Below are positions 12,426-23,250 of a stretch of DNA of 64,000 nt, one piece after another. The stretch is from Nymphaea colorata (lineage: Eukaryota; Streptophyta; Magnoliopsida; Nymphaeales; Nymphaeaceae): NCBI RefSeq assembly GCF_008831285.2, contig NC_045150.1, positions 14,753,362 to 14,817,361 on the forward strand, given 5' to 3'. Made by a program: the position numbers and the translations under genes. Positions within the stretch are counted from its first letter, which is position 1; each line of letters starts with the position of its first letter. The notes below the pieces were generated by a model, which did not search any database, was not told the DNA's origin, and saw only the letters and a list, made by a program, of their open reading frames with translations.

Positions 12426-12569
12426 CTAAATTTGAATTTCGCACTTGGATAAAACATCATAGTCCTTTAGAAAAATTTGGGGTGATTACAGGTTGTTGCC
12501 AATATCGATGATGACCCAATAAGATTGGACTTCTAGTGATGTACTAATGTAAAGCTGCAGGAGAAACTC

Positions 12570-13204
12570 TCTATATATAGATGTATCAATGTCTTCTTTT
12601 TATAGCACATGAAGGTGCTGCTTCGATAAGTCGAAACAACTGCCTACCAGCCTATTCTCTCATAGATTTAAGTATATAGGTTGTATGGTGGGATTTGAGA
12701 AGAAATAGTTGGACATACGGCCAACTTTCTTTTCTAAAATTTTTGTTTTGTCATACAGGTGGAAGTTTTCCAAAACATTTCAACCCCGTTTGATTGCTGG
12801 ATGTGAACGCTTGTCGGTAGTTTCACCTATTTAGCAGACCCCAGCACATTTCACAAGTTAACCAGATAGTCCTCCTCAACTCAATTAAACATGAAAACAA
12901 AGAGAATAATCGTAGCAATTGAATCTTGAAAGGACCCTTAGACAGCTGGACACAAGTTTTGATCAATTTTTGTTACTTTTCATAAGATAGAGTTGCCAGA
13001 TCAACTCGTTTCTAAACTTTTTACGACACAAGTTTCCATTTCTTTCTTACTTTTCAGGCATCGAGTTCAGCCGTGACAACCCAGACGAACATTTCTAGGA
13101 TCAATTGGCTTTAGTTCTAAACTTCTAAGTTACCGGGGCATTTCCTTGAAATCTGGAATTTGCCAGATATTTCTAGATTTTTGCGGTCAGGCACTGGAAT
13201 TAGT
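12570..13204. other. Unclassified 635-bp insert in protease pseudogene 1
   Basis: Protease-derived sequence stops at GAGAAACTC (12561-12569) and resumes at TCATCTGGTCAGG (13205). The intervening 635 bp is absent from the protease at 38218. No terminal inverted repeats or coding sequence are evident, and at most a 2-3 bp duplication (TC) flanks it. Splice signals do not fit an intron. Part of it recurs in copy 2 at 17873-18295. Confidence 0.6.
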
Positions 13205-13540
13205 TCATCTGGTCAGGCTTCATGAGAATACATGTGGATGGTCGTGTTGTTGGTGTTGGCATGTCCTCAAGCCAATTGGGAGCACAACTTGAAGCGTAGA
13301 GCTGCCCTGCTCAGTGTGTCGAACTGGAGTGGATGAAGGATCATAGAGATGAGAGAGAGGCAAGTCTTGGTGAATGAGGTCTATCAAGAAGTCGGGAGTT
13401 TTGGTTAACATTGGCAGTGTTGGTGAAGATGTGGGTAGGAAAGTTTGATAGTGCAACTGGGAGAAGTTACAGGAGGCGGATCATGAAGGAGGAGAGGAAG
13501 GTGGCTATGGTCATCGTGGATCTACAAAGAAAACTCCTTG

Positions 13541-13548
13541 TATTTATA
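13541..13548 (-). promoter_or_regulatory. Relic TATA box of protease pseudogene 1
   Basis: TATAAATA on the minus strand, about 27 bp upstream of the start codon at 13514. The spacing leaves room for only a very short 5' leader. It suggests that the duplicated gene copied its promoter and was not a processed retrocopy. Confidence 0.5.
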
Positions 13549-13859
13549 AAGGAGATCATGACGTAGGTTGTGACTAAGGGTGTGGATTTAAATACAAATG
13601 GTGGGGAAAAGAAGCACATGGTCAAAGTGAGTAGCCTGTGGATTGTTCCACATGTAACAGTTCATGGTCAAGGAGAAGATGTGGTTATCACATGAAGGAG
13701 CAGATGTTGGAGTTGTGGACCAAAATGAGTGGGAGGAGGCATTTGGACTACCAGATCTTGTAGTGTGTGAAATTGAGGGGATGCAAATGGTCAGACCTTT
13801 CAGATGGACTGCTATTGCAATTCTGTTAGGCGGTAGCTCAAGATTTCGTCTGGATTGGG

Positions 13860-15903
13860 TGTAATTTTTTCACAATTTGTATCAGGAGAAAACAATTTTC
13901 ACTCCTTTCAAAATGGCTCTTTTTTATCAAGGCATCCAAAAAGGAATATTTAGAGGAAGTTATGCAACAAAAAAAATGGCATGTTCATGATAGGTTTTTG
14001 GCCACTAGCAAGTGGAAGTCAGGAATGCCGCTTCGACTTCAAGCTGTCACGAAAACCTCTCCTGGGATTCGTCTATCGAAGTTGCCTCTTTATATGTGGA
14101 ACTGCTAGGTGTTAGCTGGTGTCGTTAAGGTTCTGGGAAGTTTTTTTGTAGATGCTGATGGCTTCACTTATGGGTTCGATTTGTATACTTGATGGTGATA
14201 AAGTTTTTGAATAAATGGTGGAAGATGAAACAAAAATTTGTTTTTGTACCTTATGTGGGGTTTCATTACATTCCACAGGAGATCATCTCACTCATATGAG
14301 GAAGGGAAAAGTGAATACTGAACCCTCAAATGGATGGACTCAGGTCATTATTGCTAATAGAAGGTGGAATCTAGGCTATAAGCAATGCAAGCTATCTAAT
14401 ATTAAATGAAATCAATTTGTGTCTTTTGAAAAAGATGTACTTCCTGTTGAAGACCTACGATCTATGGGTCACGAGTCTCAAGGGAATATCTCATATGAAG
14501 TGGTGATGGAATCATCCTCATTGAAGGTTAACCATGGTAAAACTATGGCTGAGTCCTGCCATGAAACCAAGAAGAAAGCTACAGAAGTTGAGGAGGAATT
14601 TTTTCCTGGATTTGGCTTTTTGAACTCCACTAGGACTGTACTAATGGACTGAAAACAAAAAGATAAAAGGTCTTCCTCTCCTATGAATATTAGTTTGAAC
14701 AAAAAAGATCTCTCCATTCCAAAGAAGTTAACAATTTTAAGAAGGGTTGTGGGACAACATTTTTTAGGGCTATATAAAGTTCTGGCCCAAAAGAAGGGAA
14801 GTTGGCGCAACATGATCCTGACATGGATATCCAAGGAGCAGAGGATTTCCATAACAAAGAGATTGTTCTCCTGTAGGAAAAGAAGCCTAAGAGGAGTTGC
14901 CAATTGCCATCAAATGAAGTTTATAGTTGGAATGTTAGAGGCCTTGCTACTCTAACAATGTTGAAAGATTTTGGCAATTGGGTGATATCTCATCAACTTG
15001 GGATCATTTTCATGTTTCGATATCATGTTGAATGCAGACAACTTCAAATCCTTTTGCAATCACTACGAGGAGTTTTTTTAATCTAATATTGATATGAATC
15101 TTAATGGCGCCATAATTGTGTAGAGTTAGAGACAGGCTGATTTTAGATGGACTAGTTGCAAATTTAATAAATTTTGGATGGATTGTTTGTTTATTCATAA
15201 AGCTTTGAATCTCAACTTTGATACAATAGGGGTGTATCTACACCCTCACTTTAGAATTCGCAAAGACCAATTGGTTATGTTAAATACCATTATTGCCAAT
15301 AAACAAATGTTAGTATTATAATGAAAGATTTTAATTCAACTTATAAGGAGTCTGAAAAATGGGCCTGCCCCTGCTAGACAAGCTTGCGTATCATTCAATG
15401 GATTCATTCAAGATGTTGCACTAAGAGAGATTGTGGACAGAAACAGAGCTTTCACTTGAACCAATCTCTGCTCCCTGACAGCACTGGTTCAAAGCAACTT
15501 AGATAGATTTTTGAGCAAGTTGAAAATTGTGGGCAGCTTTTGGTAGAACCAAGAAGTTCTTTAGACCACTCAGCACTTCGCTTTTACATGTAAATTAAAT
15601 ATCTTTGAAACCGCATGCAAGAGAAGATAAAGATTTAAATAGTTCCTTTATTGAGAGTGTCAACCTAGTTGTAAGGTCATTATTACAAGAGCATGGAGAG
15701 TGTAGTGTAGAGCATGTGCAGTGCTTAAACTTCTTGCAAAACAGAATAGAGTACGATCATGCCTAAGTAATTGGAGTAAGTATAGAACCAAGAAAGTTGA
15801 TACCAGAATTAACGTACTTCAAAAGGTTCTTATTGAAATTTATAAGAGGCAAGATATTGACTCTCATAACTGGTCCACTTCCGAAAATCATATTAGATGT
15901 TTT
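13860..15903 (+). pseudogene. LINE (L1-type) 5' half: ORF1 and endonuclease, broken (copy 1)
   Basis: ORF1 remnants include a DUF4283-like stretch (FLATSKWKSGMPLRLQ, RLSKLPLYMWN, LGSFFVDADGFTYG; about 13990-14190). A CCHC-like knuckle follows (CFCTLCGVSLHSTGDHLTH) near 14240. ORF2 appears to begin at about 14904 with the endonuclease opening SWNVRGLATLTML, typical of plant L1 elements. Many stops follow. The sequence ends at the duplication junction at 15903. Its natural continuation (reverse transcriptase) lies 3.5 kb downstream after the second copy. Dead element; no protein product expected. Confidence 0.75.
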
Positions 15904-18900
15904 CCTACAGGCTGTTGGTAAGATAAATCAGTATACTATATTTAAAAAAACAAGTGAAAAATAGAAAAGGAAAAATCTTAAAAGTATTTAAAGATAATTA
16001 AATAACAACACGGGGCAACAACAGGTTTGCCAAACAATTCAAATTGACTTAAATTAATTCAGGCCAACTTTTATAGACACTGTTCTCAAATGCATGACAT
16101 TTTAGTGGACCTTTTGCTTGTGGAGAAAACCCTTCTTTGTTATGGGTGAGCGGGAGTGAACCTGCCACATGCATGCATGAGGGGCAGAAGCTCTACTCGT
16201 CCCCTTTACCCCAGGGTCTAGAGAAACATCAAAACCAGGTGAATTTACTGTCACTCCCTTCAGTTTGGAGTAGCTCCTGCCAACCTTTATGGTTCATGAG
16301 AATAATGCTCATGGTATTGGAAGTGACTACCTGACTCTCACCAAATTCTTAACTCAACCAGTTATGCTACTCTTCTCGGAGTACAATGATCTCTTTGTTC
16401 GACCTTATGAAAAAGAGTACATATAAGACTATTGAAGTTTACAACTTTCTAGAGGTAAAGTCTTTTGTGTAACCTGCGTTGAGACTTTTCAATTCTCTTA
16501 GATGAAACTTGTTAAGTATAATATTCTTCTTTTTTAAAAAAAATACATAAAAGCACCATATTTTTATTTCAAGAAACGTAACTGCATTTCAATTAACAAA
16601 AAAATTAATGTTCTAATGAATTAAGCGCTGAGCAGGTACTATATGTTCCGAATTTTAGCTACACATGTACTCGTTTAATATTCTTCAGTGATCCCAAAAT
16701 CTGTTCCAAACATGTGTCAGCAATTTGAAAATATGTCGCTGTGTACTAAATCCGTCCCATACATTTGTCAGCGACTCAAGAATATGTCGCTGTGTACTAA
16801 ATCCATTCCAAACATGTGTAAGGGACTGGAAAATATGTCGCTAGCAAGTACACTGTGCAAGCTACAATATCCATCATTGTTGATGGAGGGTTAGCATTGT
16901 TAGTTGCAAAGTTAAAAAACATTGTAAAGTTAAGCGACTTATATAACCGTCACAGAACACATTGTGTTATGGGACCGAAAATTCCATCGTCAAAGTTACA
17001 ATAAGGTGTAGGCACATTCCATGGCCATTATGCTAACTTAAAGCAACTAATGTCGCAACAAACCCAACTAAGACATGATGGCCATTTCCATCGGTAATCG
17101 TTTGGGCAATGGGACTTGTGTTGGTGGAGTTTTGACCGTCGCGATTACTTATTAGCAACAGAATTGCCAGTATTAGCGACTGTCGAGTTAAAGCCATAGT
17201 TAGTGTTCATACTCACTCAGACATATCTAAGTTAAGCTTTAAACTTAAACGGAGGGGAAAACTTCTTTAAAACAAGATACATATATTTATTCAACATGAA
17301 AAAATAACACCATCAACCACATGACAATCAGGACATAAAACATAAGCAGCGTCCAATGCTGCCAATTGTAGGCTAGTACAGAGAACCACGTAGATCATCA
17401 CAAAAGACATATATATATATGTGTGTGTATGTGTATATGTATATACCTTTAGCCCTGAGTACATTCAATTGGTGCAAAAGAAAGCGGCCCCTTCCCCAAA
17501 TCATATTTCACACGCATGTTCTGCTGGAAAACATTCCCGAAAATGGCTAAGCTAGCTGTCACACTTCTATACATCCAAAGATATTTGAAGGTGGCAGCTT
17601 CAAGTCTGCGTTGGTAGATTGAAAGGACATTTCCAGCAATCCTGAATATGGTTCACATTTATTCTCTACATTATAAGAGAAATAATCTTGGTTAGGATGA
17701 CAGAAGCGTTTATGGTTTGTGACAGTAGCCACCGTGTTTGCCACTTGATCATACACATCTTTGGCAAGATAGTCAGCGTGGTACCTGAGTCTATCATGAT
17801 TGATCCACCATATCCCAACCATGTTGCCGTCTGTGCACCTTCAAACTATATGTAAAGCTGCATGAGAAACTCTCTATATATAGATGTATCAATGTCTTCT
17901 TTTTATAGCACATGAAGTTGCTGCTTCGATAACACGAAACAACTGCCAGCCAGCCTATTCTCTCATAGATTTAAGTATATAGGTTGTATGGTGGGATTTG
18001 AGAAGAAATAGTTGGACATACGGCCAACTTTCTTTTCTAAAATTTTTGTCTTGTTATACAGGCGGAAGTTTTCCAATACATTTCAACCATGTTTGATTGC
18101 AGGATGTAAACGCTTGTCGGTAGTTTTACCTGTTTAGCAAACCCCAACACATTTCACAAGTTAACCAGATAGTCCTCCTCAACTCAATTAAACATGAAAA
18201 CAAGGAGAATAATCGTAGGAATTGAATCTTGAAAGGACCCTTAGATAGCTGGACACAAGTTTCAATCAATTTTTGTTACTTTTCACAAGATAGAGTTGTG
18301 GGACAACATTTTTTAAGGCTATATAAAGTTGTAGCCTGAATGAAAGGAAGTTGGCGCAACATGATCCTGACATGGATATCCAAGGAGCAGAGGATTTCCA
18401 TAACAAGGAGAATGTTCTCCTGTAGGAAAAGGAGCCTAAAATGAGTTGCCAATTGCATTCAAATGAAGTTTATAGTTGGAATGTTACAGGCCTTGCTACT
18501 CTAACAACCTAGAAAGATTTTGGCAATTAGGTGATATCTCATCAACTTGGGATCATTTTCATGTTTCGATATCATGTTGAATGCGGACAACTTCAAATCC
18601 TTTTGCAATCACTACAAGGAGTTCTTTTTTTAAACTAATATTGATGTGAATCTTAATGGGGCCATAATTGTGTGTAGTTAGAGACAGGCTGATTTTAGAT
18701 TGACTAGTTGCAAATTTAATAAATTTTGGATGGATTGTTTGTTTATTCATAAAGCTTTCAATCTCAACTTTGATACAATAGGGGTGTATCTTCACCCTCA
18801 CTTTAGAATTCGCGAAGACCAATTGGTTATGTTAAATATTATTATTGCCAATAAATAAATGTTAGTATTATAATGATAGATTTTAATTTAACTTATAAGG

Positions 18901-19454
18901 AGTCTGAAAAATGGGCCTGCCCCTGCTAGACAAGCTTGTTTAGCATTCAGTGGATTCATTCAAGATGTTTGACTAAGAGAGATTGTGGACAGAAATAGAG
19001 CATTCACTTGAACCAATCTCTGCACCCCGACACACTGGTTCAAAGCAAATTAGATAGATTTTTGAGCAAGTTGAAAATTGTGGGCAGCTTTTGGTAGAAC
19101 CAAGATGTTCTTTAGACCACTCAGCACTTCTCTTTTACATGTAAATTAAATATCTTTAAAACCGCATGCAAGAGAAGACGAAGATTTAAATAGTTCCTTT
19201 ATTGAGAGTGTCAACCCAGTTGTAAGGTCATTATTACAAGAGCATGGAGAGTGGAGTGTAGAGGATGCACAGTGCTTAAACTTCTCGCAAAACAGAATAG
19301 AGTATGACCATGCCTAAGTAATTGGAGTAAGTATAGAACCAAGAAAGTTGATACCAGAATTAACGTACTTCAAATGGATCTTATTGAAATTTATAAGAGA
19401 CAAGATATTGAATCTCATAATTGGTCCACTTCTGAAAATCATATTAGGTGTTTT
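15904..19454 (+). repeat. Tandem segmental duplication, copy 2 (eroded to 3.55 kb)
   Basis: Matches copy 1 in three blocks: 15904-17850 with 6866-8636, 17851-18295 with 12548-12995, and 18296-19454 with 14750-15903. The copy 1 intervals 8637-12547 (3.9 kb, including the solo LTR) and 12996-14749 (1.75 kb) are missing. The second join falls on the 4-bp word GTTG present at both ends in copy 1. Block lengths add up to within a few bases, supporting one duplication followed by deletions. Confidence 0.85.
17449..17850 (-). pseudogene. CDR1-like aspartic protease C-terminal fragment (copy 2)
   Basis: Only the C-terminal part of the protease survives: the second catalytic motif region DSGTT, then LAKDVYDQVAN, LLEMSFQSTNADLKLPPSN and the NMRVKYDLGKGPLSFAP-like end with its stop at 17449-17451. 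It carries the same one-base deletion after DSGTTLT as pseudogene 1. It also has a private one-base deletion after PPSNIFG. The fragment ends at 17850, where a 3.9 kb deletion joins it to sequence matching 12548. Confidence 0.88.
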
Positions 19455-22400
19455 CTTGCGGATGCTCTTTGAGATGAAGAAATGTACTGGAAAAAGAAAG
19501 TAAGGGTATCATGGCTAAAAAAAGGGGATAATAACAGCAAATGTTTTCATGCTATGTTCAAGAAAGGTAAAAAAAAATAGACTCTTGCACATGAAGACAG
19601 ATGATGGGGAGTTTTATGAGGAGGATTCAATTCTTTCAGCATGTACTTCTCATTTTTAAAGATTTTCTACCCGTGACAACTCAACAAGAATGATTGTGGA
19701 TCAGCTTGCTGTTGGTCACTGCGTATTTATAAAAGAAAACTTAACGTTGTTAAGTCCTATTTCAGATGAGGAAGTGCAATAGCTGTTATGGGTGCCAACT
19801 CCAATAGTGCACCAGGTCTGAATGGGTTTCTGAAATCGTTCCTTCAAAAAAGTCAGGACACGTTAAGGACTAATATCACAGTTGCCACTAGAGAGTTTTT
19901 CTTTTAGAAAGGAAAACTTGTTAAGAAACTAGGGAGAAGTCATATAATCATAATTCTTAAATTTGATTCAGCTGTGCACATTTCCAATTTCAAACATATT
20001 GTTCTTGAGAATAGTGTACTGACATTTATTTTCAGAATCATGGTTTCAAGAATGAAGAAGGCACTAAAGTGGGTCATTTCCAACATGCATGGTGGTTTTT
20101 GAAAGATAGAAACGTCCATCAATGTCTTCTTCTTGTGCTTGAGATGGTATACACAATGTCTAAAGCTAGATCAACTAGCTTATGTTGAAGATAGACCTAT
20201 CAAAAGCATATGACAGGGTCAATTGGACTTTCTTACAAGCTGCCATCTTGCATTTAGGACTTCATCCTATTTGGACTTAAAAAGTAATGACAGTAGTGAC
20301 AAATGATTTTTGTGCTGTTGTGATTAATGACCATCAAGGTGAATACTTTGGATCTTCTCATGGTCTGCAATAAGGATACCTTTATCTTCATTTTTATTCC
20401 TCATTGTCATGAAAATCTTTTCACATAGATTGCAAGCTTCAATTCAAAGAAGAATGATTGAAGTACTGCATATTGGAAGAGGCAAAGAAGGAGTTTTTTC
20501 TACAATGTATGCTGATGACATCTTGATTTTCTTAAAAGCCTTCAAGAATGGCTTTCTTTATCTACAATTTTTTTTTCCTGTTTGAACTCTATGCTCGAAT
20601 GATGATTAACCTTGAAAAATCAGCATTCTACTTTTTTAATATGGGCCAAAGCAAGATTGCAAGTATTTGTAAACAGTTCGGTGAGAGCCTAGGACAGTTT
20701 CCTACTCGATTTTTGGGTCTCCCATCCAAGCCAACAAATTTGAGAATGTTGGTATGGTTCATATTCTTTTAAAAATACAGAGTAAACCTAGTTTATGAAT
20801 AAGCATGCTACTTTCCTATGCAGTAGGATCTACTTGATCAAATCAGTATTAGAAGCACTTCGTATTTACTGGATGTTGGTGTTCAAGTGCTCTCTTGGTG
20901 TCATTAAGAAAATGGAACAGATTATGTGCAGTTTTTTATAGGAAGAGTCGGATGCAGGGGGTAAGCCTCATTTAATTGCCTGGAATGTCTTGGCTTTTCG
21001 TAAATAGGAAGGTGAGCTCGGCATTAGAAAACTTAAAGAGGTCAATGAAGCTAATCGGTTGTTTCTAGGATGTACAATAGTTTTTCACCAGGGCATATGG
21101 GACTCATTATGCATGAAAAAATATTTGAGTAGGAAAAGTACTTGGTATGTGGAAATGGTTCCAATATTTCTTCTCTTGGGCGGGATCTAAATCTATTACT
21201 TGAAATGTGATGAATGGGGAGCTTGCTAAGTTCTATGGAGGATGTTTTACTCAAGCAGATCCAATCTAAATCTGTTACTTGAAATGTGATGAATGGGAAG
21301 TAGAACCTTTCCTTCAAAATTCGGTTAAGTAAATGCTAATACAGCACCACATTGAGCTAAATCTATGGTGACATGTGCAATGCATTGGAGATTGCCTTCA
21401 ACTTAGGCTTATGCAAAGTGCAAATTTTCTTTGTTCTAAAGAAAATCGTAAACCTGCAAAGCTCAGGAGCCAAGTTTGGAACCACGTAAAATTAAAGGAA
21501 TGGTAGTTACATGGCACAGTAGATTGTAGAACGCAAAAGCGTTACCTAGAGCTAACTGGTTTGTCTTTGTTTGTAGTTATTAACGTCTACCTGCTGATGC
21601 CAAACTTCAACATGTAGGGTCTTCCATTGTTTCTGTCTTTAGTTGTGTGGAGGGGTTGTGAAGATCTATCTCACTTTCTTTTCTCATATACTAATGCTAT
21701 GAACATTTAGCAATGCATCTATTCATGGTTTGGATTTGATAAATTCCTTACCTCAGACTTTTTCTCTGTCTGGAACTGGTTGTGGAGGAAGAGGTTCTCA
21801 TGTAAAGAATTCGGATGGTGTTGGCTTGCCTGCTTCAATATCACAATCTGGAAGCTATGGTGTTTCAAAAATCAGGTGGTGCATAAAGAGGTGGTTGAGC
21901 TAGCTGAGATTGCTAAGAGGGAAGTCTGACACTCATGTTGTGAGGTATTCTATAAACAAGAATGAGGACAATATGTAAAACAGGCGATAAATATCTAGCT
22001 GCAAACCTTAATTTTCAGCCATTTTTGGCATTGTCAGAGTAAAGATGAGTGGGGGCTGGAAGTGGTCACATTGTGTTGCAAATGTTTATAAAGTGGCTGG
22101 TTTACTATGGTTTAATGCCTCCCCAATCAGGAAAACCAGGTTGGTGGTACAAAGTTTCTCTTCTCAAACATGATCATAATTATGGACTCTGTTCTTGTAG
22201 AGAGGATTCCTAAAGACTGTCATGTTGCTCTAATCACAAACTGTCATGCACTTAGTTCTCGTGTCAAGGAACTAAGAGAGTGACTCTGGTTCATTGGTAG
22301 GCTCAATAGTGAGAAGGTATTCCATGGTTAAAGATCACTTCTCTTTGGAGGCTATCTCCTTTGGAAACTCCTTTATCGTTGACAAAGTCAAAAAAACAAA

Positions 22401-22600
22401 AAACAAAAGAAAAGCCAACATTAATGATACTGAAGGTCATTGATTCAGGTCAGACAAATCCTGAAAAGTGCTGACCCTGACCATGAAAAATTTGCTGAGT
22501 GAGCAAGAGAGTGATGAGGCTTAGTTAGAGGCCAGTTCTTAATTGTGTTTTTTCTGTTGATTTTTGTTTCTTTATATTATTTTTCATCATTAATGAAAGG
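18296..22600 (+). pseudogene. LINE (L1-type) with reverse transcriptase, broken (copy 2 plus unique 3' part)
   Basis: 18296-19454 repeats the ORF1-end and endonuclease stretch of copy 1. From 19455 the element continues with plant L1 motifs: DEEMYWKKKVRVSWLKKGD (about 19475, pre-RT linker) and KIDLSKAYDRVNWTFLQAA (about 20180, RT motif with catalytic Asp). MYADDILIFLKA follows (about 20510, the YADD active-site box), then INLEKSAFYFFN (about 20605). The C-terminal region (20820-22330) shows zf-RVT and RNase H-like traces. The 3' untranslated part runs to about 22600, and no poly(A) tail is obvious. Stops and frameshifts occur throughout. The 3' limit is approximate. Confidence 0.8.
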
Positions 22601-22982
22601 AGAAACCCAGCCCGGTTGCATCAGAACGGTTCCTCGTCAAGGAAAGTGCGGCATTTCAGGCCCCCATTGAAGGGGCAAGGTATACATCACAGGGTTGGGG
22701 CTCCCATGCATTTTTGTGGTCTACATTATTTTTAGCAATACAGACGAAAGTGGAAAGAACAATATTTTTTTGAATATTACCGTTTTCAAGAACTAAGAAC
22801 CTCAATGAATAGTTGAAGGAAGAAGGTTGACAAGTTAACATACTCCTTAGGAAAATAAGGTTCCTAGTGATAAATATAATTATAAATACAGATAAATATT
22901 TATTAAATAAACAAATATATATCTATATATATATTCATTTTAATCTTCTGGATGTTGGATGACTAATAGATTTAAAATATGT
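22601..22982. other. Intergenic, no gene seen
   Basis: Short stretch between the LINE 3' end and the CACTA-like element, with an (AT)-rich run near 22915-22935. Nothing else recognised. Confidence 0.5.
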
Positions 22983-23250
22983 CACTGATAAACCCATAAA
23001 CCATTAAAAAAAGTGCCATAAATAGGCACTATTTGTTACACTGTTCTAATACAGCCGCATGCTTTAGCGACCGATCTTTATTTTTAGTAATAAGACAGGA
23101 TCTAAGAAATGACAAATTTGAATATGTGTGTGTGTGTGGATTCAAATTTGACAGATGCTAGATATTGTCATATAGCCCAAAATAAAACATTATTTGCTAA
23201 AATATAGATACTATAGGGGTATTAGCAACGGTTGATGGTTTCTGGTAGTG
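22983..23250. mobile_element. Small non-autonomous CACTA-like element
   Basis: 268 bp. The right end, read inward on the minus strand, is CACTACCAGAAACCATCAAC, a good CACTA terminus. The left end is CACTGATAAACCCATAAACC, an imperfect match. It is flanked by identical TGT at 22980-22982 and 23251-23253, the 3-bp target duplication expected for this superfamily. There is no coding capacity, so mobility would need a transposase in trans. Confidence 0.6.

Larger units (their letters stand above)
9202..12490 (-). mobile_element. Solo LTR (3289 bp) with 5-bp target duplication GGTTG
   Basis: Plus-strand ends are TGTTTGCATT and GGTGATTACA, so the element reads 5'-TGTAATCACC...AATGCAAACA-3' on the minus strand. 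It is flanked by identical GGTTG at 9197-9201 and 12491-12495. Removing the element and one GGTTG restores the protease coding order (VIIDIGNNLKW). A minus-strand TATA box (12085-12092) precedes a CT-rich leader, as expected for an LTR promoter. It contains no polymerase or gag sequence and no second internal LTR, so it is a solo LTR left by LTR-LTR recombination. The length and TGTAATCACC start suggest a Ty3/gypsy-type LTR, which is inference. It is missing from duplication copy 2, where a deletion removes the locus. Confidence 0.88.
8234..13514 (-). pseudogene. CDR1-like aspartic protease pseudogene 1, interrupted
   Basis: Antisense copy of a plant A1-family aspartic protease; the best match is the frame at 38218-39570. 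The start codon is at 13514, followed by a signal-peptide-like N terminus with an early stop (after MIRLL). Next comes the propeptide motif FLIDLIHQDLPLSHLYDPSS (13390-13300). The frame shifts, then is cut by a 635-bp insert (12570-13204). The first catalytic motif reads DIGN instead of DTGS, and it is split by a solo LTR (9202-12490). Downstream blocks include LQSSTYHNLRC, SSYGDGSVVEG and FGCVHKEN (9150-8930). The second catalytic motif DSGTT is present near 8565. A one-base deletion just after it shifts the frame, and the C terminus NMHVKYDLGKGLLSFAP ends at the stop at 8234. Clearly non-functional. Confidence 0.9.
6866..15903 (+). repeat. Tandem segmental duplication, copy 1 (9.04 kb unit)
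   Basis: The block from CCTGCAGGCTGTTGG (6866) to the middle of a LINE (15903) recurs immediately downstream from 15904, at roughly nine bases in ten identical by eye. Copy 1 holds CACTA-like sequence, aspartic protease pseudogene 1 with its solo LTR, and the LINE 5' half. The copy 1/copy 2 junction (TTTTCCTACAGGCTG) combines the LINE sequence seen at 19451 (TTTTCTTGCGG) with the left edge at 6866, sharing only a few bases of microhomology. Copy 1 lacks about 174 bp present in copy 2 (16023-16196), with a 2-bp AC repeat at the join, so this is probably a deletion in copy 1. Confidence 0.85.

Noticed and set aside
12570-13204. Intron in protease pseudogene 1
   Set aside because: No GT-AG borders on the minus strand, and the homologue at 38218 is uninterrupted there.
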